Origin: Actinobacillus sp. GY-402
Lineage (GTDB): Bacteria; Pseudomonadota; Gammaproteobacteria; Enterobacterales; Pasteurellaceae
Length of the DNA: 64,000 bases
Direction: 5' to 3'
NCBI RefSeq assembly: GCF_014843355.1
Contig: NZ_CP062137.1
Coordinates: 186,001-250,000 of the forward strand
Shown here: positions 41,162 through 50,794 of the stretch, in pieces
Layout of the letters: the number at the start of each line of letters is the position of its first letter
Numbering within the stretch: the stretch's first letter is position 1
Notes under the pieces: generated by a model
What the model was told of the DNA's origin: nothing
What the model saw: the letters and a program-made list of their open reading frames with translations, nothing else
Database searches by the model: none
Position numbers and translations under genes: made by a program

Positions 41162-42463
41162 GTGAATCGTTTACTCTATAACGTAGAAGATAAGCCACCG
41201 TTTGGCTTAAGTTTATTACTTGCCGCACAACATTTGTTAGCGGCGCTGGGCGGCATCATTGCGGTGCCTCTGGTTATTGGTAACGTGCTTAAATTGCCGA
41301 CGGCGGACACCATCACATTAGTGAATGCGGCCTTATTGGTTTCCGGTCTTGTTACCGTTGTCCAATGTCGCGGTTTAGGACCAATCGGTATTCGTTTGCC
41401 CAGCGTAATGGGCACGAGCTTCACTTTCGTTGCCGCCGCCTTGGCGATAGGATTCAGCGAATACGGTATTTCGGGGATTCTCGGCGCATCCTTGGTGGGA
41501 TCGCTGGTGATGATTGTTGGCAGTTTCTTCATGCCGTCGATTCGTAAACTGTTTCCTCCGGTGGTAACGGGAACTGTGGTTATGATGATCGGTTTAAGTC
41601 TGATTCCCGTCGCGGTCGATTGGTTTGCCGGCGGTCAGCGCGGCGATGCCGATTACGCGACGCCGGCCAATCTGATGATGGCGACTTTCGTGCTGGTGAT
41701 TGTTATTGTGTTGGTGCAATGGGGCAAAGGAATTTTCTCTGCGGCGGCCATCGTGATCGGTATGATGACGGGCTATATCGTGGCGTTAGCCTTGGGCTGG
41801 GTAAGTTTTGACGGTGTGAAAAACGCCGATATTTTTGCTTTGCCGCAACCGTTACATTTTGGTTTATCCTTCCCGATTTCCGGTATTATCGGCATGTCTA
41901 TCGCTTATCTGGTGACGATTGTGGAATCCAGCGGTAATTTCCTGGCGTTGGGAAACGCTACACAAACGGAAATTACCGGTAAACATCTGCGCGGAGGCGT
42001 ATTGGCGGACGGACTGGGTTCCGCCCTGGCCGCAATTATGTCGACCACGCCGTTTTCTTCTTTCTCACAAAATATCGGTGTTATTTCTCTAACCGGCGTG
42101 GCCAGCCGTTATGTGGTGGCGTTAACCGGCGTATTATTGGTGTTGGCGGGACTGTTCCCGGTATTCGGTGCGTTAATCGTGTCGATTCCGTTGCCGGTGT
42201 TGGGTGGTGCGGGGCTAATGATGTTTGCCATGATTATTGCGGCGGGAATTCAGATGTTGGATACCGTGGAACGCAGCCGTCGTAACGGCTTGATTATCGC
42301 GATTTCCATCGGTTGCGGATTAGCCGTCACCACTCGTCCGGAATTATTGGATAAACTTCCGCACTTTTTCAAAGAAGTGTTGGGCTCGGGGATTACGGTG
42401 GGTTCGTTGCTTGCCATTATTCTGAATCTGATTTTGCCGGAAGAAAAAACGCATCAGGAATAA
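41162..42463 (+). CDS. NCS2 (NAT) family purine permease, probably xanthine/uric acid
   Basis: 433-aa transporter with about 12-14 hydrophobic segments. The GTG at 41162 is preceded by AGGATTA and gives the expected N-terminus (NRLLYNVEDKPPFGLSLLLAAQHLLAALGGIIAVPLVIG); the frame itself opens further upstream inside the previous gene. The NAT signature reads SQNIGVISLTGVASR, with the Q..G......TG form seen in xanthine/uric acid carriers rather than UraA. The ...VESSGNFLALG helix carries the conserved Glu. Substrate is inferred. It may be co-transcribed with the TerC gene, 4 nt upstream. Confidence 0.88.
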   Translation: MNRLLYNVEDKPPFGLSLLLAAQHLLAALGGIIAVPLVIGNVLKLPTADTITLVNAALLVSGLVTVVQCRGLGPIGIRLPSVMGTSFTFVAAALAIGFSEYGISGILGASLVGSLVMIVGSFFMPSIRKLFPPVVTGTVVMMIGLSLIPVAVDWFAGGQRGDADYATPANLMMATFVLVIVIVLVQWGKGIFSAAAIVIGMMTGYIVALALGWVSFDGVKNADIFALPQPLHFGLSFPISGIIGMSIAYLVTIVESSGNFLALGNATQTEITGKHLRGGVLADGLGSALAAIMSTTPFSSFSQNIGVISLTGVASRYVVALTGVLLVLAGLFPVFGALIVSIPLPVLGGAGLMMFAMIIAAGIQMLDTVERSRRNGLIIAISIGCGLAVTTRPELLDKLPHFFKEVLGSGITVGSLLAIILNLILPEEKTHQE

Positions 42464-42471
42464 AACAAAGA

Positions 42472-42505
42472 AAAACGCCCGTCGAATAAAATCGGCGGGC
42501 GTTTT
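42472..42505. terminator. Bidirectional terminator between the permease gene and galM
   Basis: AAAACGCCCG (42472-42481) pairs with CGGGCGTTTT (42496-42505), with A/T runs at both ends. It lies between convergent genes. Confidence 0.88.
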
Positions 42506-42506
42506 G

Positions 42507-43538
42507 TTATTCGGCGGTCACAAATTGGAAGGTGGTACGCTGTTGATAATGTTCTCCCGCTTTCACCATGCCGCCGAATCGTTGCCATTCCGGATGGTTC
42601 GGCGTATCGGGTAACGCTTGCGTTTCAAGTGCGATGCCTTGATAATCCTGATAAATGCCGCCCGAACGAGTGGGCGTGCCGGCCAGATAATTTCCGCTGT
42701 AAACCTGTAACGCCGGTTGCGACGTACTTATTTTCAACTGTAGCGACCCGTCGGGTGCGGTCAGAATTGCCGCTGTTTTTGTCGCCTCCTCGTTCAGCAG
42801 AAACGCGTGATCGTACCCTTTGGTCGCCCGTTGTTCTTCTAGCAAAAAGTCCTGCTTGATCGGTTTGGCACAGCGAAAATCAAAACTGGTTCCCGCCACA
42901 TTTTTCAACGGCGCATTGGGAATGCCTTCGTTGTCTACGGGTAAAAATTGCGCGGCATTTAACTGTAAAAAGTGATCTCGCACATCGCAGCCGTCGGCGG
43001 CGTTGAGTAAGTTGAAATAAGCGTGATTGGTCAAATTGAGCGGCGTATCCCGATCGCTTTGCGCTTCGTAAGTGATCGTCAGTCCGTTGTCATCGTTCAG
43101 CTCGTAATGGACACGTGCCTGAACGTTGCCGGGAAAACCTTGATCGCCGTCTTCCGAAAACAGCAAAAAACTCACGAAATTTTGACCGCACTTTTCCGGT
43201 GTCCAGCGCCGTTTGTCGAAGCCTGAGCCGCCGTGCAACTGGTGTTTGCCCTGATTGGCCGTTAATACGAATTTTTGACCGTTTAATTCGAAACTGCTAT
43301 TGGCGATCCGATTGGCGTAGCGTCCGATGCTGGCGCCGAGATAGGCGGTTTGCTGCGGGTAATCTTCCGCTTTGCAACCCAGCAATACTTCCCGTAATTG
43401 CCCGTTAACCGGCACTTTGCAGGAAATCCAGCCGGCACCCCAATCCATAATTTGAACCGTCATACCGCCGGCGTTGGTCAGCGTGAATAATTGAAACGGT
43501 CGCCCGTCCGGCGCAAGCGCAGCGGTTTTCTCTAACAT
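42507..43538 (-). CDS. galM: Aldose 1-epimerase (galactose mutarotase) GalM
   Basis: Interconverts alpha and beta anomers of galactose so that GalK can use it. The start at 43538 ([25 protein letters not shown]) overlaps the galK stop by seven bases (ATGTTAG) and gives 343 aa; a longer start would lie inside galK. The family residues are visible in [21 protein letters not shown] (catalytic His) and [20 protein letters not shown] (catalytic Glu). A uptake signal near 43180-43192 is included. It is third in galT-galK-galM. Confidence 0.95.
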   Translation of the reverse strand: MLEKTAALAPDGRPFQLFTLTNAGGMTVQIMDWGAGWISCKVPVNGQLREVLLGCKAEDYPQQTAYLGASIGRYANRIANSSFELNGQKFVLTANQGKHQLHGGSGFDKRRWTPEKCGQNFVSFLLFSEDGDQGFPGNVQARVHYELNDDNGLTITYEAQSDRDTPLNLTNHAYFNLLNAADGCDVRDHFLQLNAAQFLPVDNEGIPNAPLKNVAGTSFDFRCAKPIKQDFLLEEQRATKGYDHAFLLNEEATKTAAILTAPDGSLQLKISTSQPALQVYSGNYLAGTPTRSGGIYQDYQGIALETQALPDTPNHPEWQRFGGMVKAGEHYQQRTTFQFVTAE

Positions 43539-44689
43539 TGATGAACCCCTTTTGACGCCGTGCACACGTAAAAATCTTCCTTCAGACCGGTTCGTTGTTG
43601 GTAATTATCGGCGATGATTTGGCGCACGGCGTCCACTTTTTCCGCCGGCGCCAGGGCAACGATACAGCCGCCGAAACCACCGCCGGTCATGCGTGCGCCG
43701 CCGGATTTGCCGATCACGGACTGTGCCAGTTCCACCAGATAATCAATTTCCGGCGTGGTAATTTCAAAATCGTCCCGCATGGAAACATGCGAAGCGTTCA
43801 TCAATTCGCCCAACCGGGAAATATCTCCGCGATTCAGCGCTTGCGCCGCATCCAGCACCCGCTGATTTTCGGTTACCACATGACGCGCCCGTTTCGCCAT
43901 TTCGGCATCAAGTGCGGTCAATTCCGTTTCTCTTTTTTGGAATTGCTCGATAGACACGTCGCGCAGCGCTTTCACGCCGAAGAATTTTGCCGCCGCTTCG
44001 CATTGTTGACGACGCGTATTGTATTCGCCGGTGACCAAATCGTGTTTTACGTGAGAATTGACAATCATCACCGCGATGTCTTTCGGCATCGGCGTCGGCA
44101 AAGTTTCGAGGGATCGGCAGTCAATCATCAGCAGATGCTCCGCCTGACCTAATGCGGAAATAAGCTGATCCATGTTGCCGCAGTTGGCGCCGACGAATCG
44201 GTTTTCCGCTTTTTGCCCGATAAGCGCAATATCCGTATTGCTGAGCGGCAATTCGCCCAATAACTGACAGAATTTTCCGACGGCCACTTCCAGTGACGCC
44301 GACGAACTCAAGCCGGATGACAACGGCACATTGCCGCTGATAACTAAATCCGCGCCTTGGCGGAATTCGGGGCAGCGTTCCTGAATGAATTTCACCACGC
44401 CGCGCACATAACCCGTCCATTTTTTCGCCGGATTCGGCACAATCGGTTGATCCAGCCGGAATTGGTCGCATTCGTTTAAATCCGCCGCATACACGTTGAA
44501 AACCTGATCATCCCTTTTGGCGCCGCTGATTGCCGTGCCGTAATTTATAGCACAGGGCATCACAAAACCGTCGTTGTAATCGGTGTGTTCGCCGATGATA
44601 TTAACGCGCCCGGGAGCATAAACATTAAGGGTCGGCGCTTTGTTGTATTTTTGTTGAAAAAGATGTCGTGATTGTGATTTTGGGTGCAT
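43532..44689 (-). CDS. galK: Galactokinase GalK
   Basis: GHMP kinase that phosphorylates alpha-D-galactose at C1. Start at 44689 ([20 protein letters not shown]) with AGGAT upstream gives 385 aa; the frame is open for 44 more codons but these run through repeat sequence. Motifs: [21 protein letters not shown] (galactokinase signature), [18 protein letters not shown] (ATP loop), and [13 protein letters not shown] near the end. The stop overlaps the galM start. A 487-bp repeat-rich gap separates it from galT, so galK-galM expression may be partly uncoupled from galT. Confidence 0.96.
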   Translation of the reverse strand: MHPKSQSRHLFQQKYNKAPTLNVYAPGRVNIIGEHTDYNDGFVMPCAINYGTAISGAKRDDQVFNVYAADLNECDQFRLDQPIVPNPAKKWTGYVRGVVKFIQERCPEFRQGADLVISGNVPLSSGLSSSASLEVAVGKFCQLLGELPLSNTDIALIGQKAENRFVGANCGNMDQLISALGQAEHLLMIDCRSLETLPTPMPKDIAVMIVNSHVKHDLVTGEYNTRRQQCEAAAKFFGVKALRDVSIEQFQKRETELTALDAEMAKRARHVVTENQRVLDAAQALNRGDISRLGELMNASHVSMRDDFEITTPEIDYLVELAQSVIGKSGGARMTGGGFGGCIVALAPAEKVDAVRQIIADNYQQRTGLKEDFYVCTASKGVHQC

Positions 44690-44763
44690 AAAAGTATCCT
44701 TTTTTTGACCGCAGTTTGCAGTTGAACTGACTTTCTTTGCTTTGCCAAAGAAAAGCGCCCTCG

Positions 44764-44875
44764 TTTTGCCTTGTTTTCTGAAAATGATTAAATTTGTAGA
44801 AAATCTTGTTTGTTCGAGCACAGCGAGTTTACAAGATTTTCGTTAAGCAAATTTAATCATTTTCAGGCGGCAAAA
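44764..44875. repeat. Large hairpin repeat A in the galK-galT gap
   Basis: Nested inverted repeats: TTTTGCC/GGCAAAA at the ends, a perfect 19-bp pair starting CTGAAAATG (44778-44796 with 44848-44866), and GAAAATCTTG/CAAGATTTTC (44799-44808 with 44832-44841). The 23-nt apical loop (44809-44831, TTTGTTCGAGC... to ...AGCGAGTTTA) recurs with four changes in repeat B, although the arms of the two repeats are unrelated. A uptake-signal variant (GACCGCAGTT) lies nearby at 44707. Confidence 0.85.
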
Positions 44876-44997
44876 AGGGAACCGGCTTGTTCATCTAAAT
44901 TTATAGTTTTTTATTCATTGTAAAAAAACGTTCAAAAATTTGACCGCACTTTTTATTGAAAAACTCTAATGGGCCCCGTCTGAGGTGCCTGATCGAC

Positions 44998-45068
44998 TTG
45001 AAATTTTCAGAAAAATAAGTTTGTCTGAGCGTAGCGAGTTTACTTATTTTTCGTGAAGAAAATTTCAA
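44998..45068. repeat. Large hairpin repeat B in the galK-galT gap
   Basis: TTGAAATTTTC (44998-45008) pairs with GAAAATTTCAA (45058-45068), and GAAAAATAAG (45010-45019) with CTTATTTTTC (45043-45052). The 23-nt loop at 45020-45042 (TTTGTCTGAGC...AGCGAGTTTA) closely matches that of repeat A. The same loop on different stems suggests a family defined by its loop and fold. Confidence 0.85.
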
Positions 45069-45100
45069 TCAAGCGAAGAACAGCACCGAAGTCGGGGTGC

Positions 45101-45170
45101 ACTTTCTTTTGCATACTTTTCTTTGTGCAGGCAAAGAAAAGTATGGCGCCTTTGGCGAAGCAAAGAAAGT
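45101..45170. repeat. Hairpin repeat C next to galT
   Basis: CATACTTTTCTTTG (45112-45125) pairs perfectly with CAAAGAAAAGTATG (45132-45145), enclosed by ACTTTCTTT (45101-45109) and AAAGAAAGT (45162-45170). The right half (GGCGCCTTTGGCGAAGCAAAGAAAGT) is, in reverse complement, similar to 44730-44758 upstream of repeat A, so repeats A and B are bracketed by related sequence. This CTTTGC-rich motif resembles dispersed repeats common in Pasteurellaceae. Confidence 0.8.
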
Positions 45171-45176
45171 AAGAGA

Positions 45177-46220
45177 CTACCGAAGTTGATAATGAACCTC
45201 GCTTAACTCCCGTAATCTCGCCGCCGCTTGTTCCGCCGTTAAATCCCGTTGACTTTCGCCGAGCATTTCGTAACCCACCATAAATTTGCGGACTGTCGCC
45301 GATCTTAATAGCGGCGGGTAGAAATGAGCGTGCAATTGCCAGTGTTCGTTGTCTTCGCCGTTGAATGGCGCTGCGTGGAAACCCATGGAATAAGGGAAGC
45401 TGGTTTCGAACAGATTATCGTATTTCGTAGTCAGTTTTTTCAGAATGACGGCTAAGTCCTGCGCTTGTTCGGCGGATAATTCGGTCAGTCGTTTGACATG
45501 AGTTTTAGGCAGCAACAGAGTTTCAAAAGGCCAGACCGCCCAATAAGGCACCAGCGCAAGCCAGTGTTCGGTTTCTACTACGATACGTTCTTTTTGTTCC
45601 AGTTCCCGCTTGGCGTAATCCACTAATAAGACGGAACCTTGCTGTTGATAATATTTCCGTTGATTGATATCTTCTCGCGCCACTTCGTTCGGCAAAAAGC
45701 TGTTTGCCCAGATTTGTCCGTGGGGATGTGGGTTGGAACAGCCCATTGCGGCGCCTTTGTTTTCAAAAATTTGTACCCAAGGATAAGTTTGTCCGAGTTC
45801 CTGTAGCTGTTGCTGCCAAACTTTAATGACTTCATTGATTTCATCAACGGTCAATAAAGGCAGGGTTTTGCTGTGATCCGGAGAAAAACAGATGACTCGG
45901 CTTTCGCCGCGGGCGCGCGCGGTGCGGAAAAGCGGATCAATGTTTTCTTCCGGTGCCGGCGTATCCTGCAGCAAAGCGGAAAAATCGTTACGGAAGACGT
46001 ACGGTTTTCGGTAATCCGGATTCGGTTCACCCGTGATTCGTTTGTTACGCGGACAAAGATAACAGTTTGGATCATGAGTCGGCTTTTGCTCTTCGTTAAC
46101 TTTTTCCTGCTGACCTTGCCAAGGACGTTTGGCGCGATGAGGAGAAACAAGCACCCATTGATCCGTTAACGGATTATAACGGCGGTGCGGATGTTCCGTC
46201 GGGTCGAATAACGTAGTCAT
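45177..46220 (-). CDS. galT: Galactose-1-phosphate uridylyltransferase GalT
   Basis: Exchanges UMP between UDP-glucose and galactose-1-phosphate (Leloir pathway). 347 aa. The zinc site begins CYLCPRN, the active-site motif is [13 protein letters not shown] (His-Pro-His, covalent UMP intermediate), and [10 protein letters not shown] with ...[14 protein letters not shown] completes the second HIT-like half. It is the promoter-proximal gal gene, divergent from mglB. GalE is not in this window. CRP sites upstream fit catabolite control. Confidence 0.96.
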   Translation of the reverse strand: MTTLFDPTEHPHRRYNPLTDQWVLVSPHRAKRPWQGQQEKVNEEQKPTHDPNCYLCPRNKRITGEPNPDYRKPYVFRNDFSALLQDTPAPEENIDPLFRTARARGESRVICFSPDHSKTLPLLTVDEINEVIKVWQQQLQELGQTYPWVQIFENKGAAMGCSNPHPHGQIWANSFLPNEVAREDINQRKYYQQQGSVLLVDYAKRELEQKERIVVETEHWLALVPYWAVWPFETLLLPKTHVKRLTELSAEQAQDLAVILKKLTTKYDNLFETSFPYSMGFHAAPFNGEDNEHWQLHAHFYPPLLRSATVRKFMVGYEMLGESQRDLTAEQAAARLRELSEVHYQLR

Positions 46221-46247
46221 TGTACTACTCCTTACAATTTGACTGTA

Positions 46248-46259
46248 AATGTTAACATT
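46248..46259. promoter_or_regulatory. 12-bp palindrome near galT, possible operator
   Basis: AATGTTAACATT is a perfect palindrome 28 nt upstream of the galT start. A LacI/GalR-type regulator could bind such a site, but it does not match the E. coli GalR consensus closely. Confidence 0.3.
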
Positions 46260-46314
46260 ATTGATTATTCAATATTTGAAACGTCACAAGAATACCATAA
46301 TGAGATTTTGGCTT

Positions 46315-46330
46315 TGTGATCTGAATCACA
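46315..46330. promoter_or_regulatory. CRP-cAMP site 1 between galT and mglB
   Basis: TGTGATCTGAATCACA is a perfect TGTGA-N6-TCACA site. It lies 95 nt from galT and 245 nt from mglB, well placed to activate the gal promoter. It may also serve mgl. Confidence 0.85.
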
Positions 46331-46364
46331 TTTTCACAAATAGCCGAAAAGGGCAATGTGAAAT

Positions 46365-46380
46365 TGTGAACTTGATCACG
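46365..46380. promoter_or_regulatory. CRP-cAMP site 2 upstream of mglB
   Basis: TGTGAACTTGATCACG matches TGTGA-N6-TCACA at nine of ten defined bases. Its centre is 50 bp from that of site 1. It is the more likely activator site for mglBAC. Confidence 0.75.
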
Positions 46381-46459
46381 GTATTTTAGTTTCTTAACCG
46401 CTATATTTCCGCCAGCTGCAGGACGCAGCATTTTTAGGGTTTGTTTATGGGATGAGTTT

Positions 46460-46549
46460 ATGAAAAATAAACGGCTCCTGAAAACAGTGTCGTCGCATAG
46501 CCTCAGGCTGGTGAAAAACGCCGTGAAGCATGCCCTACGGATGATTTGA
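46460..46549 (+). CDS. Possible 29-aa basic leader ORF before mglB
   Basis: An ATG frame reads [20 protein letters not shown] followed by nine more residues ending ALRMI, stopping 25 nt before the mglB start. GGGATGAG lies upstream as a candidate ribosome-binding site. The peptide is basic and has no known relative that I recognise. It may be a chance frame in a long untranslated leader; a small AGCC-TCA-GGCT hairpin lies inside it. Confidence 0.22.
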   Translation: MKNKRLLKTVSSHSLRLVKNAVKHALRMI

Positions 46550-46574
46550 TTCTACTAATTGGAGAAGTAGCATT

Positions 46575-47567
46575 ATGAAAAAATTAGGTCTAAGTGCAAT
46601 TGCATTGGCTGTCGGTCTGGTTGCCGGTATGAGTACCGCTCAAGCCGAAACGAAAATCGGTGTGACCATTTATAAATATGACGATAACTTCATGGCGTTA
46701 ATGCGTAAAGAAATCAATAAAGAAGCGGAACAATTAAAAGATGTAAAATTATTGATGAATGACTCTCAAAATGCCCAATCCATTCAAAACGACCAAGTGG
46801 ACGTATTGCTTTCTAAAGGCGTAAAAGCCTTAGCTATCAATTTGGTTGACCCTTCCGCCGCACCGACCATTATCGGTAAAGCGAAACCGGATGATATTCC
46901 GGTCGTATTCTTTAATAAAGATCCCGGTGAAAAAGCTTTGGCAAAATACGATAAAGCTTATTATGTGGGAACCGATCCGAAAGAATCCGGCTTAATTCAA
47001 GGCGACTTAATCGCCAAACAATGGAAAGCCAATCCGGCGTTAGACTTAAATAAAGACGGTAAGATCCAATATGTATTGTTAAAAGGCGAACCGGGTCATC
47101 CGGATGCGGAAGCCCGTACCAAATACGTAATTGAGAAATTAAATGAATTAGGTATTCAAACCGAACAATTATTTATGGATACCGGTATGTGGGATGCCGC
47201 AATGGCGAAAGATAAAACCGACGCCTGGTTATCCAGCGCCAGAGCTAACGACATTGAAATGATTATTTCCAATAATGACGGTATGGCAATGGGCGCGTTG
47301 GAAGCGGTAAAAGCACACGGTAAGAAATTACCGATTTTCGGGGTAGATGCTTTACCTGAAGTGTTGCAACTGATCAAAAAAGGCGATATTGCGGGTACCG
47401 TATTAAATGACGGCGCCGGTCAAGGGAAAGCCGTTGTTCAGTTAGCCAACAACTTAGGACAAGGTAAAGATGCCGCGGAAGGAACCGAGTGGAAAATCGA
47501 AAACAAGGTGGTTCGTATCCCTTATGTGGGCGTAGATAAAGACAACTTGTCCGAGTTCTTGAAATAA
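46575..47567 (+). CDS. mglB: Galactose/glucose-binding periplasmic protein MglB
   Basis: Substrate-binding protein of the methyl-galactoside ABC importer. 330 aa with signal peptide 1-24 (STAQA). The type I periplasmic fold starts [21 protein letters not shown]; the calcium loop DLNKDGKIQ and its distant Glu are conserved, and sugar-contact segments such as [22 protein letters not shown] and [14 protein letters not shown] match E. coli MglB. The strong ribosome-binding site TTGGAGAAG precedes it. First gene of mglBAC. Confidence 0.96.
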   Translation: MKKLGLSAIALAVGLVAGMSTAQAETKIGVTIYKYDDNFMALMRKEINKEAEQLKDVKLLMNDSQNAQSIQNDQVDVLLSKGVKALAINLVDPSAAPTIIGKAKPDDIPVVFFNKDPGEKALAKYDKAYYVGTDPKESGLIQGDLIAKQWKANPALDLNKDGKIQYVLLKGEPGHPDAEARTKYVIEKLNELGIQTEQLFMDTGMWDAAMAKDKTDAWLSSARANDIEMIISNNDGMAMGALEAVKAHGKKLPIFGVDALPEVLQLIKKGDIAGTVLNDGAGQGKAVVQLANNLGQGKDAAEGTEWKIENKVVRIPYVGVDKDNLSEFLK

Positions 47568-47636
47568 CTGCGATGGGCACGCATTACATCGGATTGTGTG
47601 CGTGCCTGATTTTTATAACAATTTGTGGGGTGATGT

Positions 47637-49148
47637 ATGACGGCACAAAGTAATCAGGAAGTGCTACTCACAATGACCAACGTTAGCAAGTCATTTCCTG
47701 GGGTAAAAGCCCTGGATCATGCCAATCTCTCCGTAAAATCTCACAGTGTTCACGCCTTAATGGGAGAGAACGGAGCAGGAAAATCAACTTTACTCAAATG
47801 CCTGTTCGGGATTTATGCCAAAGATGAAGGTGAAATTTTATTTTTAGGCAAACCCGTTAATTTCAAAACATCAAAAGAAGCCCTGGAAAACGGGATTTCT
47901 ATGGTGCATCAGGAGTTAAACCTGGTTCGCCAGCGCAGTGTCATGGATAATCTCTGGCTGGGGCGTTATCCGTTAAAAGGCATTTTTGTGGATCACACCA
48001 AAATGTATAACGACACCAAGGCGATTTTTGACGAACTGGGCATTGAGGTAGATCCGCGGGAAAAGGTGGCAAATCTTTCCGTTTCTCAAATGCAGATGAT
48101 CGAGATTGCGAAAGCGTTCTCTTATAACGCCAGAATCGTGATTATGGATGAACCGACTTCATCGCTTTCCGAAAAAGAAGTGGAGCACCTGTTTACCATC
48201 ATCGAAAAGCTGAAGAACCGCGGTTGCGGTATCATTTATATTTCCCACAAAATGGATGAAATTTTCAAAATTTGTGACGAAATTACCATTCTGCGCGACG
48301 GACAATGGGTGAATACCGTCAATGTGAAAGACACCACGATGGAGCAGGTGGTGGCGATGATGGTAGGGCGTGAATTAACCCAACGTTTCCCGGAAAAAAC
48401 CAATACGCCGAAAGAAGTGATTCTGGAAGTGGAACACTTAACCGCGCTTAATCAACCTTCTATTCAGGATGTCAGCTTCCAACTGCGCAAAGGGGAAATT
48501 CTCGGTATTGCCGGTTTGGTGGGCGCCAAACGGACGGATATTGTGGAAACGATTTTCGGTGTGCGGGAACGCCGGAGCGGCACTGTAAAACTACACGGAA
48601 AAACAGTGAATAATCGGACCGCACTTGAAGCCATTAATAACGGTTTTGCATTGGTTACCGAAGAACGCCGTTCTACCGGCATTTATGCAAATCTGAGTAT
48701 CGAATTTAACTCACTGATTTCCAACATGAAATCGTACATGACGAAATGGGGCCTGTTGAGCAATAAGAAAATGAAAAGCGACACCCAATGGGTGATCGAC
48801 GCCATGAATGTGAAAACTCCGTCGCACCGCACCACTATCGGTTCGCTTTCCGGCGGCAATCAGCAAAAGGTTATCATCGGACGTTGGTTGTTGACTCAAC
48901 CGGAAATTCTGATGCTGGACGAACCGACCCGCGGCATTGATGTCGGTGCCAAATTCGAGATTTATCAATTAATCATGCAGTTGGCGCAAAAAGATAAAGG
49001 CATCATTATGATTTCCTCCGAAATGCCCGAATTATTAGGGATTACCGATCGGATTTTGGTGATGAGCAACGGACGTGTCGCAGGTATCGTAGAAACGGCA
49101 AAAACTTCGCAGGAAGAAATTTTGCAACTGGCAGCTAAGTATTTATAG
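47637..49148 (+). CDS. mglA: Galactose/methyl galactoside import ATP-binding protein MglA
   Basis: Dual-cassette sugar ABC ATPase, 503 aa. The first cassette has GENGAGKST (Walker A, about residues 44-52), LSVSQMQM as its signature and [11 protein letters not shown] (Walker B). The second has the degenerate [10 protein letters not shown] in place of Walker A, then [15 protein letters not shown] and [14 protein letters not shown]. This asymmetry is normal for MglA/RbsA. A uptake signal encodes 'NRTALEAI' in the second half. mglC follows after 12 nt. Confidence 0.96.
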   Translation: MTAQSNQEVLLTMTNVSKSFPGVKALDHANLSVKSHSVHALMGENGAGKSTLLKCLFGIYAKDEGEILFLGKPVNFKTSKEALENGISMVHQELNLVRQRSVMDNLWLGRYPLKGIFVDHTKMYNDTKAIFDELGIEVDPREKVANLSVSQMQMIEIAKAFSYNARIVIMDEPTSSLSEKEVEHLFTIIEKLKNRGCGIIYISHKMDEIFKICDEITILRDGQWVNTVNVKDTTMEQVVAMMVGRELTQRFPEKTNTPKEVILEVEHLTALNQPSIQDVSFQLRKGEILGIAGLVGAKRTDIVETIFGVRERRSGTVKLHGKTVNNRTALEAINNGFALVTEERRSTGIYANLSIEFNSLISNMKSYMTKWGLLSNKKMKSDTQWVIDAMNVKTPSHRTTIGSLSGGNQQKVIIGRWLLTQPEILMLDEPTRGIDVGAKFEIYQLIMQLAQKDKGIIMISSEMPELLGITDRILVMSNGRVAGIVETAKTSQEEILQLAAKYL

Positions 49149-49160
49149 AAGGAACGTTGT

Positions 49161-50168
49161 ATGGCTGGTCAAAAAAATAAAACGTGGGATTTTTTCAAAC
49201 AAAATGCCATTTATTTCGTGTTACTCGTTTTATTGGGCGTTATTATTGCGCAGGATCCCTCATTTTTGAATCTGATGAACTTCAGTAATATTCTGACTCA
49301 ATCCTCCGTGCGTTTAATTATTGCATTAGGGATTGCGGGATTATTGGTGGTGCAGGGTACCGACTTGTCCGCTGGTCGCCAGGTCGGGTTGGCGGCGGTC
49401 GTCGCCGCGACCATGTTGCAGGCGATGGATAACATGAACCGCGTGTTCCCGGAACTGCCGGAATTGCCGATTTTTGTGGTCATTTTGGTAGTATGCGCCA
49501 TTGGTGCCGTTATCGGGTTAATCAACGGATTTATCGTTTCCGTATTGAACGTTACGCCGTTTATCGCCACCATGGGCACCATGATTATCGTATACGGTTT
49601 CAATTCTTTATACTACGATGCGGTCGGCGGCTCACCGATTGCCGGTTTCAGCGAAAACTTCTCCGCCTTTGCGCAAGGTTTCTTCCGATTCGGTTCGTTC
49701 AAACTGTCCTACATCACGATTTACGCCGTTATCGCCACAATCATTATGTGGATTTTATGGAACAAAACCCGCTTCGGTAAAAATATTTTCGCTATCGGCG
49801 GTAATCCGGAAGCGGCACGGGTTTCCGGGGTAAACGTCATGCGCAATTTGCTGGTGATTTATACCTTAGCCGGTGTGTTCTATGCTTTCGGCGGTATGCT
49901 GGAAGCGGGCCGTATCGGTTCCGCCACCAATAACTTAGGCTTTATGTACGAATTGGATGCCATCGCCGCCTGTGTGGTGGGCGGCGTATCCTTCGCCGGC
50001 GGCGTGGGGACAATCATCGGCGTGGTAACCGGGGTATTGATTTTTACCGTGATCAACTACGGTTTAACCTATATCGGCGTTAACCCGTACTGGCAATATA
50101 TCATCAAAGGCTCGATTATCATTCTGGCGGTGGCTATCGACAGCTTGAAATACGCGAAGAAAAAATAA
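49161..50168 (+). CDS. mglC: Galactose/methyl galactoside ABC permease MglC
   Basis: Membrane subunit of the MglBAC importer. 335 aa with eight to ten hydrophobic helices. Typical segments are GLLVVQGTDLSAGRQVGLAAVVAATML, NVTPFIATMGTMIIVYG, NIFAIGGNPEAARVSGVNV (coupling helix) and ACVVGGVSFAGGVGTI. GAAGGAACG provides the ribosome-binding site. The operon ends at an inverted uptake-signal terminator. Confidence 0.96.
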   Translation: MAGQKNKTWDFFKQNAIYFVLLVLLGVIIAQDPSFLNLMNFSNILTQSSVRLIIALGIAGLLVVQGTDLSAGRQVGLAAVVAATMLQAMDNMNRVFPELPELPIFVVILVVCAIGAVIGLINGFIVSVLNVTPFIATMGTMIIVYGFNSLYYDAVGGSPIAGFSENFSAFAQGFFRFGSFKLSYITIYAVIATIIMWILWNKTRFGKNIFAIGGNPEAARVSGVNVMRNLLVIYTLAGVFYAFGGMLEAGRIGSATNNLGFMYELDAIAACVVGGVSFAGGVGTIIGVVTGVLIFTVINYGLTYIGVNPYWQYIIKGSIIILAVAIDSLKYAKKK

Positions 50169-50188
50169 CAAAAAACTCACGAAAAATT

Positions 50189-50219
50189 GACCGCACTTTT
50201 AAAGTGCGGTCGGTTTTTT
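50189..50219 (+). terminator. Inverted uptake-signal terminator after mglC
   Basis: GACCGCACTTT and AAAGTGCGGTC are separated by only a few bases and followed by GGTTTTTT: a compact hairpin with a perfect stem of at least 11 bp and a U-run. Confidence 0.9.
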
Positions 50220-50329
50220 AACAATTCTTGCGGGTGAGTCAGGGTTAGCCTCTACTCATTTCCCCCGAAATACCGTATAATTCAGAAAATTTTTCTCTTC
50301 ATTCTTAAAAAATAATTAAGGATCCCATT

Positions 50330-50782
50330 GTGACAACTGAAAACCGAACTCCAAGAATTATCGAAGCAAAAGAAATTATGACGCTGTTACCGCACCGTTT
50401 CCCATTCCTGTTAGTGGATCGCGTTGTGGATTTCCAGGAAGGCGAATGGTTAAAAGCGATTAAAAATATTTCAGTCAATGAACCGTGTTTTACCGGACAT
50501 TTCCCGAATGAACCGATTTTACCCGGTGTGTTAATTCTTGAAGCGTTGGCGCAGTCTATGGGACTTTTAGCGTTCAAAACCCATGAAATCCAGGGCGGCG
50601 AATTATTCTATTTTGCCGGTATCGACGATGCGCGTTTCAAACGTCCGGTATTGCCGGGCGATCAAATGGAACTTTATGTAGAAGTTATTAAAGAACGTCG
50701 CGGCATTACGTCTTTCATCGGACGCGCCACCGTAAACGGCGAAGTCGCCTGTGAAGCGAAATTGATGTGCGCCCGTCGCTAG
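50330..50782 (+). CDS. fabZ: 3-hydroxyacyl-ACP dehydratase FabZ
   Basis: Hot-dog-fold dehydratase of fatty acid elongation. The GTG at 50330 has AAGGA eight bases upstream and gives 150 aa. [35 protein letters not shown] (catalytic His and Glu) and the end [10 protein letters not shown] are conserved. It heads fabZ-lpxA-lpxB-rnhB, the usual arrangement in which FabZ and LpxA draw on the same hydroxyacyl-ACP pool. A likely -10 (TATAAT) lies at about 50276-50281. Confidence 0.96.
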   Translation: MTTENRTPRIIEAKEIMTLLPHRFPFLLVDRVVDFQEGEWLKAIKNISVNEPCFTGHFPNEPILPGVLILEALAQSMGLLAFKTHEIQGGELFYFAGIDDARFKRPVLPGDQMELYVEVIKERRGITSFIGRATVNGEVACEAKLMCARR

Positions 50783-50794
50783 TAAGGAGCCAAA

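Noticed and set aside
44690-44821. 44-codon N-terminal extension of galK
   Set aside because: The extension consists of translated uptake-signal and repeat sequence; the start at 44689 has a ribosome-binding site and gives the family length.
44764-45170. CRISPR-like repeat array between galK and galT
   Set aside because: The repeats are large hairpins of different sequence, not direct repeats with regular unique spacers.
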